Shown: positions 12,735 to 21,645 of the stretch, piece by piece
Numbering within the stretch: the stretch's first letter is position 1
Layout of the letters: each line of letters begins with the position of its first letter
From: Oligosphaera ethanolica
GTDB lineage: Bacteria; Verrucomicrobiota; Lentisphaeria; Oligosphaerales; Oligosphaeraceae
NCBI RefSeq assembly: GCF_030814695.1
Contig: NZ_JAUSVL010000001.1
Span: 1,116,001 to 1,180,000, forward strand
Reading direction: 5' to 3'
Length of the DNA: 64,000 nucleotides
Translations under genes and position numbers: made by a program
The notes under the pieces: model-generated
Seen by the model: the letters and a program-made list of their open reading frames with translations, nothing else
What the model was told of the DNA's origin: nothing
Database searches by the model: none

Positions 12735-13166
12735 TCAATTCCAGCAGGAAATGTCTTCATTGTTGCCGGTGCCACCCGAGCTCTTGTCGCCACCATAGCT
12801 GATGATGTCAAAGGGCATATTGTCCTGCCCAGGCACGCTGTACTGGAAGTCATTGCCCCAGCCGTCCTTCGGGATACTCTTGGCTTCGAGATAAGGCCCG
12901 TCCCACTTCTCATTACCAGGATTGGTGATCAGCTCGTCCAGCCGCGTCGGATACGTCGACATGTCCATGTAATACTGCTGCACGGCGTTCTTGACCGACA
13001 CCAGCTGGGCCTTGGTGCTCTTCACCCGCGACTTGTCCAAATTGCCGACAATGTTCGGGCCGACCAGCGCCGCCAGCATGCCGATGATCATCACCACGAT
13101 CATAATCTCAATCAGGGTGAAACGGTGGCGGCGAACCCGCCGTAAACTGCTCTTGTCCTTGCTCAT
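12735..13166 (-). CDS. gspG: Major pseudopilin GspG
   Basis: This 143-aa protein has the prepilin motif RHRFTLIEIMIVVMIIGMLA and the GspG signature that follows (LVGPNIVGNLDKSRVKSTKA). Cleavage would occur before Phe, although the residue at -1 here is Arg rather than the usual Gly, which is worth noting. The C-terminal part (YYMDMSTYPTRLDELITNP, GWGNDFQYSVPG, DIISYGGDKSSGG) is the calcium-binding GspG core, so this is a T2SS-type major pseudopilin rather than a pilin. AAGGA precedes the ATG. The prepilin peptidase is not in the window. Confidence 0.9.
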   Translation of the reverse strand: MSKDKSSLRRVRRHRFTLIEIMIVVMIIGMLAALVGPNIVGNLDKSRVKSTKAQLVSVKNAVQQYYMDMSTYPTRLDELITNPGNEKWDGPYLEAKSIPKDGWGNDFQYSVPGQDNMPFDIISYGGDKSSGGTGNNEDISCWN

Positions 13167-13245
13167 GGCCTGCGTCCTTTTCTATGCGTTGACTTGCTAC
13201 CCAATCTTATTTTCCACCGAAACCAGCATTGCCAAGCGACTATCC

Positions 13246-14445
13246 TCAGCCCGCGGCGCCCTGCATGTCCATCATGGCCATGAACATCAGCAACACGACG
13301 ACGCCAACGCCCAGCCCGAGGCAAATGATGATCGCCGGCTCAAACAGGCTCAACAGCCGTTTGACCAGCCGCTTCATGTCCTCTTCATAGCGGTCGGCAA
13401 CGCGCTCCAGCATCGTCTCGACCGACCCCGTCTCCTCGCCCACTGCGATCATCTTCAGCATCAGCGACGGTATGTACTCGCTCTTGCTTAATGCCGCCGA
13501 CAGCCGCTGGCCCTGGCGCAATTCGCCGGACAGCCCTACGATCGACTGGCTGATCGCCTGGTTCTGCACCACCCGATTCGCTATCACCACCGTGTTCAAC
13601 AGATGCACGCCGCTGCGCATGAGGATGGCCATCGTCCGGCACAGCCGGGCGATATTCGCATACAGCACTAGGCGCCCCGCCAACGGCACCCGCAGGATCC
13701 AGTGGTCGTAGCGAATGCGCAGGGCGCTGCCCTCTTTGCGCAATTGCGTCACCACATAGATCACCAGCGCCAGCAAAACCAGACTCAGCCACCAATAGTT
13801 GCGGAAGAAACTCGACACGCCCAGCAGAATCGTCGTCGCCATCGACTCCACGCCCGCTCCCGCCAGCGCCGTCGCAAACCGCGGCACGATCACCCCGAGC
13901 ACGACCACCATCATCACCACGCCCGTAAACGCTATAAACAACGGATAGACCGATGACGAGATGATGAAGGACCGCAGCTCCTGGCTCTCACTCAGAAAAC
14001 GCCGCAACTCGCCCATCACCTGCGGCAGCGCCCCGGCCTCCTCACCGGCCTCGACCACACCCGAGTACAACTGCGGGAAAGTACGCCCACGATCACGTAT
14101 TAGCTGCGAGAACTTCTTGCCCTCATGCAGGCCCCGCCGCAGGTCGCCAACAGTTTCGGCCAGCACGGGATTGTCATTGTCATCGCCGACAATGCCCAGC
14201 GCCCGCTCCAGCGTGATGTTCGCCTGCAGTAGGGGTACCAGGCGTTCAGTAAACTCGACCACATTGAGCTTGGGGCCGAACCAGCCCCCTCCCTGCTGCG
14301 TCTTGCTGCCCTCGCCCAGAAAATCCAGCGGCATCAAGCCCCGGCGCTGTATCCGCCGGGCCGCATCGGCCTGGGAGTCGCCCTCAATCAGCAACTCACT
14401 GATCTTTCCGGCAGCGTCACTCACTTTGTATTTGTACAATGCCAT
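13246..14445 (-). CDS. gspF: Inner-membrane platform protein GspF/PilC
   Basis: At 399 aa it is the standard length. It has two repeated cytoplasmic T2SSF domains and three predicted membrane helices, around LYPLFIAFTGVVMMVVVLGV, WWLSLVLLALVIYVV and the C-terminal IICLGLGVGVVVLLMFMA. Family motifs are present, including FTERLVPLLQANITLERAL, FPQLYSGVVEAGEEAGALPQ and MLKMIAVGEETGSVETMLER. It anchors the pseudopilus-assembling ATPase at the membrane; the matching GspE-type ATPase is about 19 kb away at 33070-34848. GAGGTG lies 8 nt upstream of the ATG. Confidence 0.95.
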   Translation of the reverse strand: MALYKYKVSDAAGKISELLIEGDSQADAARRIQRRGLMPLDFLGEGSKTQQGGGWFGPKLNVVEFTERLVPLLQANITLERALGIVGDDNDNPVLAETVGDLRRGLHEGKKFSQLIRDRGRTFPQLYSGVVEAGEEAGALPQVMGELRRFLSESQELRSFIISSSVYPLFIAFTGVVMMVVVLGVIVPRFATALAGAGVESMATTILLGVSSFFRNYWWLSLVLLALVIYVVTQLRKEGSALRIRYDHWILRVPLAGRLVLYANIARLCRTMAILMRSGVHLLNTVVIANRVVQNQAISQSIVGLSGELRQGQRLSAALSKSEYIPSLMLKMIAVGEETGSVETMLERVADRYEEDMKRLVKRLLSLFEPAIIICLGLGVGVVVLLMFMAMMDMQGAAG

Positions 14446-14479
14446 TCAGCATCACCTCAACATCATCGCCGTCATCTGC

Positions 14480-14947
14480 TTATGGTTGTGGCGGCGGCGG
14501 TGGCGGTGCCGCCGGCCGTTGTCCTGGGTCAGCCGCACCGCCCGGCGCCGCCGGCGGCCGGCAAGTCACCACCAGCGGCCGCATCATCAAGGGCATACTC
14601 TCAACCAGTACTTTAATCCAATAACGCCCCGGTTGCGTGAAACGCAGGGAACGAAGCGCAAAAACCAGCTCGGCGACGTCGTAGGGCGACTTGAAAGCCA
14701 CCTTGCACTTCATCGCAAATACTTTCTCCGCGCTATCCACATGCTCGCAAAGAATCTCACAGGGATACTCGCCCGTACCGCCAGTCAGCGACACAAACAG
14801 AAACAGCCCCGGATGCACATAGGGCAATTTGCCCACGTTGATCTGGCTGAAAAGCCCCACGAGGCTCTTCTTCAGCGTCCGGCGATCTTCTATCACCGTG
14901 TCGCAGACCAGCAACGCCAGCCCGATGGGCAGTTCCGAATAACTCAC
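14480..14947 (-). CDS. DUF6941-like protein of unknown function
   Basis: This 155-aa protein contains ALLVCDTVIEDRRTLKKSLV followed by GLFSQINV, a wording typical of the small beta-rich DUF6941 family found in Planctomycetes and Verrucomicrobia. The C-terminus is a Pro-rich tail ending in eight prolines within ten residues. No catalytic motif, signal peptide or membrane helix is seen. GTG at 14947 is supported by GGAG 6 nt upstream. It sits 34 bp ahead of gspF on the same strand and is likely co-transcribed with the pseudopilin genes, but no role in secretion is known. Confidence 0.65.
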   Translation of the reverse strand: MSYSELPIGLALLVCDTVIEDRRTLKKSLVGLFSQINVGKLPYVHPGLFLFVSLTGGTGEYPCEILCEHVDSAEKVFAMKCKVAFKSPYDVAELVFALRSLRFTQPGRYWIKVLVESMPLMMRPLVVTCRPPAAPGGAADPGQRPAAPPPPPPQP

Positions 14948-15083
14948 GCACGACTCCTATCCTTGCACTGTCCGGTAACGGGCATTGTCGCCCAAGCCTA
15001 CCAGTAGCCAACATCTAACGCCCAACACGACTCTTTATTACCATCGCCACCGGTTATTATCAATCTGAAAAGCGCCAGCGCCG

Positions 15084-16163
15084 TTATATCACTTCCAGCC
15101 CATCCCGATCAGGCAGCGCCGGAAATGGCGCCGTCGGCAGCCGCTGATACCAGAAAGCCACCGACGATATGTCGTCCTGCAGAGGCAAATAACGCCCACC
15201 GCTGCGCCATCCCAGCGCCTGGATGGTCACCCGCAGATCCGAGCTGAAACGGATGGGATCCATGATGTGCCAGCGATACATCGCAAACCGCTGCTGGCTG
15301 GCATAGACGCCATCCGGCTTGATCACTTGATGCAGACCCGCGTACGCCGTGCTGAAGGTCTCGTACTGGTGCGTGGCCTGGTTCTCGAAGTTGTAGGACC
15401 CGCAGAAATAATCCTCAGTTCCAGTGCCGCAAATGGTCGGATACTCGTCGTCGCCATCCAGGTAGAATTTGATCTCGCCCTCGCCCCACCAACCCGTGTT
15501 GTTCACGCCCCAGTGCATGCAGACGCCGACATAATGCCCCGGCCCTTTCACACCATCCAGAATGGTGTAGACGCTCTTGTACGGCAGGGGATTGGCCCGC
15601 CGGAACTGCGCATGGAAATACGCGCAGTCCTCCGGCACCTCCGTCAGAGTATAATTCACTTGATAGTACAGCCGAACAGCCTCCGTGGAGATGTTCGTTA
15701 ACGTGATGCGGCAGCGCTTGCGGAAAGGCATTTCCCAGTAGCTATTGAAGGCCCGGCCGGGATTCACACACACCGCCAGCGAATTCAACGGCGCATAACG
15801 CCCCCAGCCCATGCCAAAGAAATCCCCCACGGGACATTCCACCGACGGCTGCTCCTGGTCGTCCCAATACAGCCGCAGGATCTGATAACGCCAGTTGCCC
15901 GTCGGCGTCAGCCAGACCTGCTGCACAGCGCCCATGCCGCTGATGTCCGCCAGCGTAAAACACTCGCCGGCCTCAATCGCCACCGACGGCGATACTTTCC
16001 AGCCCGCACCCAAATCACGCGCACACGACGCCCCAGTACCCGTCGTCGCCTGACCACCACCGCCCTTGCCACCACTGAAATTCTCCGGGCTGATCGACCG
16101 CGTCTGCGCTGACGACAATCTGCTCAGTGTCCCCAAATGCAAGCCTAGGCCATTATATGTCAT
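15084..16163 (-). CDS. DUF2961 / glycoside hydrolase family 172 protein
   Basis: This 359-aa protein starts with SISPENFSGGKGGGG, the characteristic N-terminal motif of DUF2961, and carries ECPVGDFFGMGWGRY, GEGEIKFYLDGDDEYPTICG and TGTEDYFCGSYNF. The last motif holds a conserved Glu expected in the active site. Characterised GH172 members act on alpha-D-fructofuranosides or arabinofuranosides and form trimers; the substrate here cannot be read from sequence. No signal peptide is seen from the ATG at 16163, which is preferred to the upstream frame start because AAGGAG lies 10 nt before it. It lies upstream of the DUF6941-gspF genes on the same strand. Confidence 0.88.
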   Translation of the reverse strand: MTYNGLGLHLGTLSRLSSAQTRSISPENFSGGKGGGGQATTGTGASCARDLGAGWKVSPSVAIEAGECFTLADISGMGAVQQVWLTPTGNWRYQILRLYWDDQEQPSVECPVGDFFGMGWGRYAPLNSLAVCVNPGRAFNSYWEMPFRKRCRITLTNISTEAVRLYYQVNYTLTEVPEDCAYFHAQFRRANPLPYKSVYTILDGVKGPGHYVGVCMHWGVNNTGWWGEGEIKFYLDGDDEYPTICGTGTEDYFCGSYNFENQATHQYETFSTAYAGLHQVIKPDGVYASQQRFAMYRWHIMDPIRFSSDLRVTIQALGWRSGGRYLPLQDDISSVAFWYQRLPTAPFPALPDRDGLEVI

Positions 16164-16909
16164 TGTCCAGCCACTCCTTCTTGCGCCATTACCGCACCAA
16201 AACGCCACCCGCAGCCAATCGCGACGCTCGAAAACCGGCCCAAACGCCCCGCACCCAGTGCCACGCGACTTCCATGTCAAATACCTACGCAGCCCTGCGT
16301 GTGCACGCTTGGCTTACTATATCCCGCTTTTGCAGCCGCCGACCCGCAGTAACGGAAAATTGTGCTTCCTTGGCAATCGGTCAGTAATTGATAATTAAGC
16401 GGTAGAGCAACAGGCGGCCCTAGGCGCGCCCGTCTTCCGGCCGTGGTGCGGGCTTTCAGCCCGCGTCCACTCGCGCGCCCGTCTCCCAGCCGTGGTGCGG
16501 GCGTCCCGCCCGCACCGTCACCAGAGGTTAGCTCCTCGCACGACACCCGAACAGCCCCACGCTGACGTTCCCGAACAGCCCCCTCCCGCGTCCATGTTCC
16601 GGCCGTGATGAGAGCATCGCCCCGGGGCAGCGCTGGGAGGGCGCCACATTGGCGAGGCACGTCGCGTCCCACCGCGCCAGCGAGAGGCATGCCGTGCATC
16701 CATTCTCAATGGCTCCTATGAAACCGATGCTCCTCATTTAACGGTATCCTTGGCACTTGTTGTTTCAACCAAGCAGCCTTTTCTCGTCGTGCATTTCCGC
16801 CGCGAAGCGGCAGAAGCGCTGAAATCGCGGCCTAAGATAGCCCAGGGCAAGCGGCGCCGAAGGCGCGCGCCGCCCTGGGTAGCGCGCCATATTGGTCCGT
16901 GTTCCTCAG

Positions 16910-16952
16910 CCTCTTTGGCTTCAGTCGGCGAAGCTGACTGGAGCCAAAGAGG
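16910..16952. repeat. 17-bp stem hairpin, CCTCTTTGGC family (copy A)
   Basis: CCTCTTTGGCTTCAGTC pairs with GACTGGAGCCAAAGAGG (one G-T pair) around the 9-nt loop GGCGAAGCT. Related copies lie at 17505, 20414 and 49093. Confidence 0.9.
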
Positions 16953-17504
16953 CAATGGAACTCATTGATTGCTGCGGCAATTTTGCGCTGTGGCCCTTCG
17001 TTGCAGGTCTTTTAGGCCGCCCTCTCAGGGCTCTTTTGGGTTGGGGCACCTTACCCAGGGCGACGCGCCCTGCGGGCGCTTGCCCTGGGCTATCTTAGGG
17101 CGCACCTTCGGTGCTCAAAACCTCGGCGAATGATCTTGTGCATGGTTACTAATCAACTCATCGCCGGCGATTGCCGCATGCTATGTGAAGAGCATTGCTC
17201 CTATGAAACCCGCTGCCTGGTTAGCTACCCATATGTCATGGCGGGGCGGCGAATGGCCGTGGGTTTCCTGCAAATTGTCCCCGGTGTTTCCCCCACCGGG
17301 ATGGTTACTCCTATGAAACCGATGCTCCTCATTTAACGGTATCCTTGGCACTTGTTGTTTCAACCAAGCAGCCTTTTCTCGTCGTGCATTTCCGCCGCGA
17401 AGCGGCAGAAGCGCTGAAAGCGCGGCCTAAGATAGCCCAGGGCAAGCGGCGCCGAAGGCGCGCGCCGCCCTGGGTAGCGCGCCATATTGGTCCGTGTTCC
17501 TCAG

Positions 17505-17547
17505 CCTCTTTGGCTTCAGTCGGCGAAGCTGACTGGAGCCAAAGAGG
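17505..17547. repeat. 17-bp stem hairpin, CCTCTTTGGC family (copy B)
   Basis: This is the second copy of the hairpin at 16910, produced by the 595-bp tandem duplication, with the same stem and loop. Confidence 0.9.
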
Positions 17548-17968
17548 CAATGGAACTCATTGATTGCTGCGGCAATTTTGCGCTGTGGCCCTTCGTTGCA
17601 GGTCTTTTAGGCCGCCCTCTCAGGGCTCTTTTGGGTTGGGGCACCTTACCCAGGGCGACGCGCCCTGCGGGCGCTTGCCCTGGGCTATCTTAGGGCGCAC
17701 CTTCGGTGCTCAAAACCTCGGCGAATGATCTTGTGCATGGTTACTAATCAACTCATCGCCGGCGATTGCCGCATGCTATGTGAAGAGCATTGCTCCTATG
17801 AAACCCGCTGCCTGGTTAGCTACCCATATGTCATGGCTGGGCGGCGGCGGGCCGTGGGTTTCCTGCAAATTGTCCCCGGTGTTTCCCCCACCGGGGTGGT
17901 TACTGACCCATTACCTTCACTGGCACTTCGGACAACCGTATCCGCTACACACACGCGTTGTGTTTCCG

Positions 17969-17995
17969 GTCCACGCTGTCCACGCGGTCCACGCG
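17969..17995. repeat. Short 9-bp tract, unit GTCCACGCG, three copies
   Basis: GTCCACGCT, GTCCACGCG, GTCCACGCG, followed by GTCAG. It keeps the GTCCA core and 9-bp period of the longer tracts and may be a young or decayed member. Confidence 0.7.
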
Positions 17996-18156
17996 GTCAG
18001 CACCTCCCCCTTCCAGCCTAAAGCCGCAAATAGGACGAATGCTGTCTTCGCTGTCTGGCTAATTTCTGCTCGTGCGTGGCGCAAGCAGCGTCGGCGGGTT
18101 ATTGTAGCGCTGCGCATCAGCTCACCCTTATCTTCTGCGTACTGGGGATAGTGTTC

Positions 18157-20334
18157 ATGAAAAAAAAGTCTTTGCCCTTTTTGGCGCAGTCATGCATTTT
18201 CCTGCACACCTTGCTCTTAGGCTGTTCGTGGCTCACCCTGAATTACTTCCAGATGTTTTCTCTGGAACGGGCTTTCGCCGGTGTCAGTGTCGGCATGTTT
18301 CTGCCTTGGCTGCTGCTGGTATTGCTTGACGCCCTACTGGTCCCCGGCCTGTTTGCCGCGCTGTACATTTTTTACACCCGCATTGGCCGAGCCAGCCGCT
18401 CGCCGATCTGGCAAGACATGATGTCGGGTTACGCCCTACCCATTGCACTGCTGCTCACGGCCGTCACCTGCGTGTTCGCGGCAGCCTTATTTACCTCGCC
18501 CCGAGAGCTGCTGTTGCTTTTCCCGGTTTTTCTCTGGTTTCTGCTCAAAGCCCTGGGCGCGCCGCTGGCGGCTTGGACGGTGTCCCGCAAGGCCTTCGTG
18601 GTTGCCGTCGTGCCGGCGCTCTTGACCTTCGCGGCCTACATTTTCCTTGGCGTCGCCAACGCCGGCAGCCAACGTTTCAGCCCGGAAGAGCTCGCCCACG
18701 CCCACGCCATTTTCTTTTTGGTCGATTACGTGCTTTCCCTGTGGCTCTACGTTCTGCTGGCCAAGCTAACCCGCAAGGAGTTCTATTCGCCGGTGCTGCA
18801 GACGCTCTGGGCCGTCTTTCTCGTCGGTTGGATCGTCTCTTTCGCCGCCAGTTACTACAGCGATGTCCTGCTGGCCCGCGAACGCAAGCAGGTCGCGGCC
18901 ACCTGGGGCGCCCCGCTGGACATCACCGGCATCCGCGATGTCTATTACAACGGCCACGAACCCGACGCTGCATTTTTCGCGGCGCTGCAGCAGGTCGGCA
19001 GCCAAAATGCCCACGACGCCACGCCGCTGATCCACCTGGCACAAACGCTGCCCAGTACGCCGGCCTTGAACGACGAATTCATCAAGGCGCTAGACAACGA
19101 ACTGGCCGGCTACAGCGCGCTCATTGAGCTCGTCGACCATCGGCTAAGCAACAACCAAATCCTCAAATTCCCGCTAGTCGCCGAAAACAGCGATGATGTC
19201 CGCGCCCTACCGTACCTGGATTGGTTGCAGGACTGGGCATCGCTCCTGCCGGCGCGGGTTCTCAGCGCCGCCCAGCGTCAGGACTCAGACGCCCTTGCCA
19301 AGCTTTGGCAATGCACCCACGCCCTGCATCTGTCGCTCTCGGAAGAGCCTTTTGCCGCGTCATTGTATGCCAACCTCCAATGCCTTCACTATGCCAGCAC
19401 CGCTCTGGCCCTGGCCATTAACGCCAATGTCTTTGACGAGGCAGCCTTGAACCGGAGTGCCCAGGACCTGTTTCTCAGTCGCGCCTGCCTGCAGAAGCAA
19501 CTGCCGTTGCTGCGGTTTGGCGAAAGCGCCCTACTCAATGTCGCCTTCGACGAGATCATGAACGGCACCCACTCCCGCGACATACTCATTTTCGACACCA
19601 GCAAACTCCGCCCGCTCCTGGCCCCCCTGCATATCTTCCTGCGCAAACAACAGCGTGACGCGTTGACGCTATTTATCCAAGAAGACTTCTGCAACGCCCC
19701 GCGCATCACCAGCGACTGGGGCGTGCCAGTGCTGCTCACGTCAATGAAAAGCCTCCAAACGAATGTCCAAACGGCGAGTGCCAAACACCGCTTGCTCACC
19801 TGCGCCATTGCCCTAGATCGCCATGTTCTGCAGCATGGCAAGTTTCCGGAAACTCTGGATCAACTCGTGCCGGCCTTCCTGCCAACTATCCCCCGCGACC
19901 CATTCAATGACCAGCCCTTGCGTTACGAATTGCTTGATGAAACACTACCAGTCATCACTATCGTACCGGTAGATCAACCAACGCCAACCGATGCAACAAC
20001 ACCAGTAGCCACAGAAGTGTCCACCGCGCCCGTTACCAACGACACGCCAGCGGCAGCAACCACCACCGACGCGCCCACAACGCCAACGGTCACCCACACG
20101 CCGGACGCCGTCGCAGCCCCCAGCATCATTTCCGACACCGCAGCCTCTACGGCCACCGACAATAGCGCTGGCAAGAACGCCGCCACACCCCGGTGGCAGA
20201 CGAAAACCACCCAGGAAAAGCTCAAAGCAGCGCGTATCTGGAGCGTCGGGCGTAATCGCATCGACAACTGCGGGGAAGGCCACGGCGGCCAGTTTGACGA
20301 CATCAGCTTCACCCGCATCGCGCCACGCCGCTAA
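18157..20334 (+). CDS. Large polytopic membrane protein with soluble C-terminal region, unknown function
   Basis: This 725-aa protein has about seven hydrophobic segments in the first 260 residues, for example FLPWLLLVLLDALLVPGLF, LLLLFPVFLWFLLKAL and VLQTLWAVFLVGWIVSF. A helical soluble region of about 350 residues follows. Near residue 585 it has the phrase HGKFPETLDQLVPAFLPTIP followed by RDPFNDQPLRYE, a motif seen at the end of many Planctomycete/Verrucomicrobia membrane proteins and resembling the C-terminal part of GspG-like pseudopilins. A Thr/Ala/Pro-rich linker precedes the last ~50 residues. ATG at 18157 is chosen over the longer frame because GGGGA lies 8 nt upstream and MKKKS starts a normal membrane leader. 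I do not recognise a characterised family. Confidence 0.7.
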   Translation: MKKKSLPFLAQSCIFLHTLLLGCSWLTLNYFQMFSLERAFAGVSVGMFLPWLLLVLLDALLVPGLFAALYIFYTRIGRASRSPIWQDMMSGYALPIALLLTAVTCVFAAALFTSPRELLLLFPVFLWFLLKALGAPLAAWTVSRKAFVVAVVPALLTFAAYIFLGVANAGSQRFSPEELAHAHAIFFLVDYVLSLWLYVLLAKLTRKEFYSPVLQTLWAVFLVGWIVSFAASYYSDVLLARERKQVAATWGAPLDITGIRDVYYNGHEPDAAFFAALQQVGSQNAHDATPLIHLAQTLPSTPALNDEFIKALDNELAGYSALIELVDHRLSNNQILKFPLVAENSDDVRALPYLDWLQDWASLLPARVLSAAQRQDSDALAKLWQCTHALHLSLSEEPFAASLYANLQCLHYASTALALAINANVFDEAALNRSAQDLFLSRACLQKQLPLLRFGESALLNVAFDEIMNGTHSRDILIFDTSKLRPLLAPLHIFLRKQQRDALTLFIQEDFCNAPRITSDWGVPVLLTSMKSLQTNVQTASAKHRLLTCAIALDRHVLQHGKFPETLDQLVPAFLPTIPRDPFNDQPLRYELLDETLPVITIVPVDQPTPTDATTPVATEVSTAPVTNDTPAAATTTDAPTTPTVTHTPDAVAAPSIISDTAASTATDNSAGKNAATPRWQTKTTQEKLKAARIWSVGRNRIDNCGEGHGGQFDDISFTRIAPRR

Positions 20335-20387
20335 TTTCTCTGTAGGGGCTACCCAAAAAACTCTGCGGTGGTCGCAAGGCACAGCAC

Positions 20388-20629
20388 AGGGAAATCGTTA
20401 CGTAGTTCCATTGCCTCTTTGGCTCCAGTCAGCTTCGCCGACTGGAGCCAAAGAGGCCGAGGAACCCAGCCTTGATTGGCGTCTTACCCAGGGCGGCGCA
20501 CGCCTTCAGCGTGCTTGCCCTGGGCTATCATGTTTCGCACTTTCAGCGCTTCTGCCGCTTCGCGGCGATGACAGGCCGACACGACACATGGCTGTTTGGG
20601 TGAAACAACAAGAGCAAGGGAAATCGTTA
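20388..20629. repeat. Inverted copy of the hairpin element flanked by 13-bp direct repeats
   Basis: AGGGAAATCGTTA occurs at 20388-20400 and again at 20617-20629. Between them is, in reverse orientation, the same arrangement as at 16736-16980: a GTTTCACCCA-type block, a CCCAGGGC/GCCCTGGG stem and the CCTCTTTGGC hairpin at 20414-20456, whose 17-bp stem is perfect here with loop AGCTTCGCC. The direct repeats could be a target duplication or partly element ends, since the 595-bp unit begins with a similar word. Confidence 0.6.
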
Positions 20630-20710
20630 GGTTGCTTGCATTGAACCCACACTCCTGCTTCTGCGCGGTTGCTCAAGCGTAATTTCCCTGCACCGCAGCG
20701 CGCACTGCGT

Positions 20711-20854
20711 GTCCATCGTGTCCATCGTGTCCATCGTGTCCATCGTGTCCATCGTGTCCATCGTGTCCATCGTGTCCATCGTGTCCATCGTGTCCATCGT
20801 GTCCATCGTGTACATCGTGTACATCGTGTACATAGCGTACATAGCGTCCATCCA
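20711..20854. repeat. 9-bp tandem tract, unit GTCCATCGT, 16 copies
   Basis: Eleven perfect GTCCATCGT units (20711-20809) are followed by two GTACATCGT, two GTACATAGC and one GTCCATCCA, all in strict 9-bp phase. Divergence rises toward the right end, as expected for tandem slippage with decay at one edge. All frames remain open, giving spurious ORFs. The tract sits between the convergent ends of the membrane protein gene and the EF-hand gene. Confidence 0.95.
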
Positions 20855-20896
20855 AACTCTCTTGAGCGGCCATCTCGTCAAAGACCGTTAACGCGA

Positions 20897-20931
20897 AACG
20901 CCCCCACTGGCGTGAAGTCAGCGGGGGCGTT
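20897..20931. terminator. Bidirectional terminator-like hairpin
   Basis: AACGCCCCC pairs with GGGGGCGTT, extended inward by CTG/CAG. On minus it is followed by TTTCG and lies about 43 bp past the EF-hand gene stop; on plus it is followed by GTGTTTTGTGT. It probably ends the minus-strand EF-hand transcript. Confidence 0.65.
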
Positions 20932-20973
20932 GTGTTTTGTGTGTCAGGCGCTATTGCGCGTTAGCTGACGGTA

Positions 20974-21516
20974 TTACTGGGCGGGCGGCGCAGGCGGCGC
21001 GGGCGGCGCGGGCGGTGCGGGCTGCTCGCCAGCTGCTGGCGGTCCCTGGCGGCGACGCGGGCCGCGCTCGCCTTCACCGGGGGCGCCGGGGCGGCCGGGG
21101 CGGTCCGGGCGCTCGGGACGGTTGCGGCGCATCTCTTCCATACGTTTCCGCTGGAATTCCTGCAGTTTTGTCGGTGCCTCGGCGGCCTCTTCGGGGCTGA
21201 TGACCATATCACCATCTGTGTCGATGGCTTTGATCTGCTGGTAGAAGCGGGCGAGGCGGGCCTTCACTTCAATATCGGCAAGCTCTTTGTCCATAGCCGC
21301 CTTTTCGGCCTCGTCGAGTTTGCCGTCGCCATTCTTGTCATAGAGGGCGAGAAGCTCTTTGGCGCTGCTCTGCAGGCGTTCAATGAAAGCCGGGGCGTTC
21401 GGCCCCGGGCCGCCACGGCGGCCAGCCGGCGGCGGTGGCGCGTCAGCCGGCGCAGCATCCTGAGCAAAACCCATGCAGCATGCGCCCATCAATCCCAGCA
21501 TCAAGATCTTTTTCAT
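20974..21516 (-). CDS. Exported EF-hand protein with Pro-rich tail
   Basis: This 180-aa protein has a signal peptide (MKKILMLGLMGACCMGFAQD) and two EF-hand loops: DKNGDGKLDEAE is a canonical 12-residue calcium loop, and DTDGDMVISPEE is a second with Met where Gly is usual at position 6. The helical linker between them is charged. The C-terminal third is low complexity (RPDRPGRPGAPGEGERGPRR, then PPAPPAPPAPPA). Such small EF-hand proteins are common in PVC bacteria and of unknown role; calcium binding at the envelope is the reasonable inference. AAGGAAG lies 7 nt before the ATG. The gene follows purA on the same strand, with a 130-bp gap. Confidence 0.8.
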   Translation of the reverse strand: MKKILMLGLMGACCMGFAQDAAPADAPPPPAGRRGGPGPNAPAFIERLQSSAKELLALYDKNGDGKLDEAEKAAMDKELADIEVKARLARFYQQIKAIDTDGDMVISPEEAAEAPTKLQEFQRKRMEEMRRNRPERPDRPGRPGAPGEGERGPRRRQGPPAAGEQPAPPAPPAPPAPPAQ

Positions 21517-21645
21517 GTGCGTCTTCCTTCTGTTTGCTATACTCTCGTTGACTTGTTGGCTAACCGGTCGGGACCCGCGGTCCTCATCACCTGCCGGTCA
21601 TCGCTATAATCAACGTCAATTTAGCGATTTTGTTATATCGCCTCT

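Larger units (their letters stand above)
16713..17904. repeat. 595-bp tandem duplication
   Basis: 16713-17307 and 17308-17902 are the same sequence with only a few substitutions (for example GAAATCGCGG versus GAAAGCGCGG, and a small cluster near 17245/17840). Each copy holds a TAGCCCAGGG...CCCTGGGTA stem, the CCTCTTTGGC hairpin, and a third block ending in a CCCCGGTG/CACCGGGG stem. The third block recurs alone at 43270-43473. Confidence 0.95.
16374..17912. mobile_element. Composite inverted-repeat-bounded element containing a 595-bp tandem duplication
   Basis: Left end CAATCGGTCAGTAAT (16374) and right end ATTACTGACC-like (ACTGACCCATTA, to about 17912) are inverted relatives of the termini of the other elements here. 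Inside are two 49-bp direct repeats at 16424 and 16473 (each starting GCGCGCCCGTCT), a partial copy at 16625-16712 of the palindromic block seen at 9550 and 32080, and then the 595-bp tandem duplication. No protein-coding gene is believable; the ORFs are paired duplicates produced by the repeat. Confidence 0.5.

Noticed and set aside
16750-18021. Paired small ORFs (72, 68 and 98 aa) repeated at 595-bp spacing, also at 43288
   Set aside because: They are identical because the DNA is duplicated; frames run through hairpins, no ribosome-binding sites or protein motifs.
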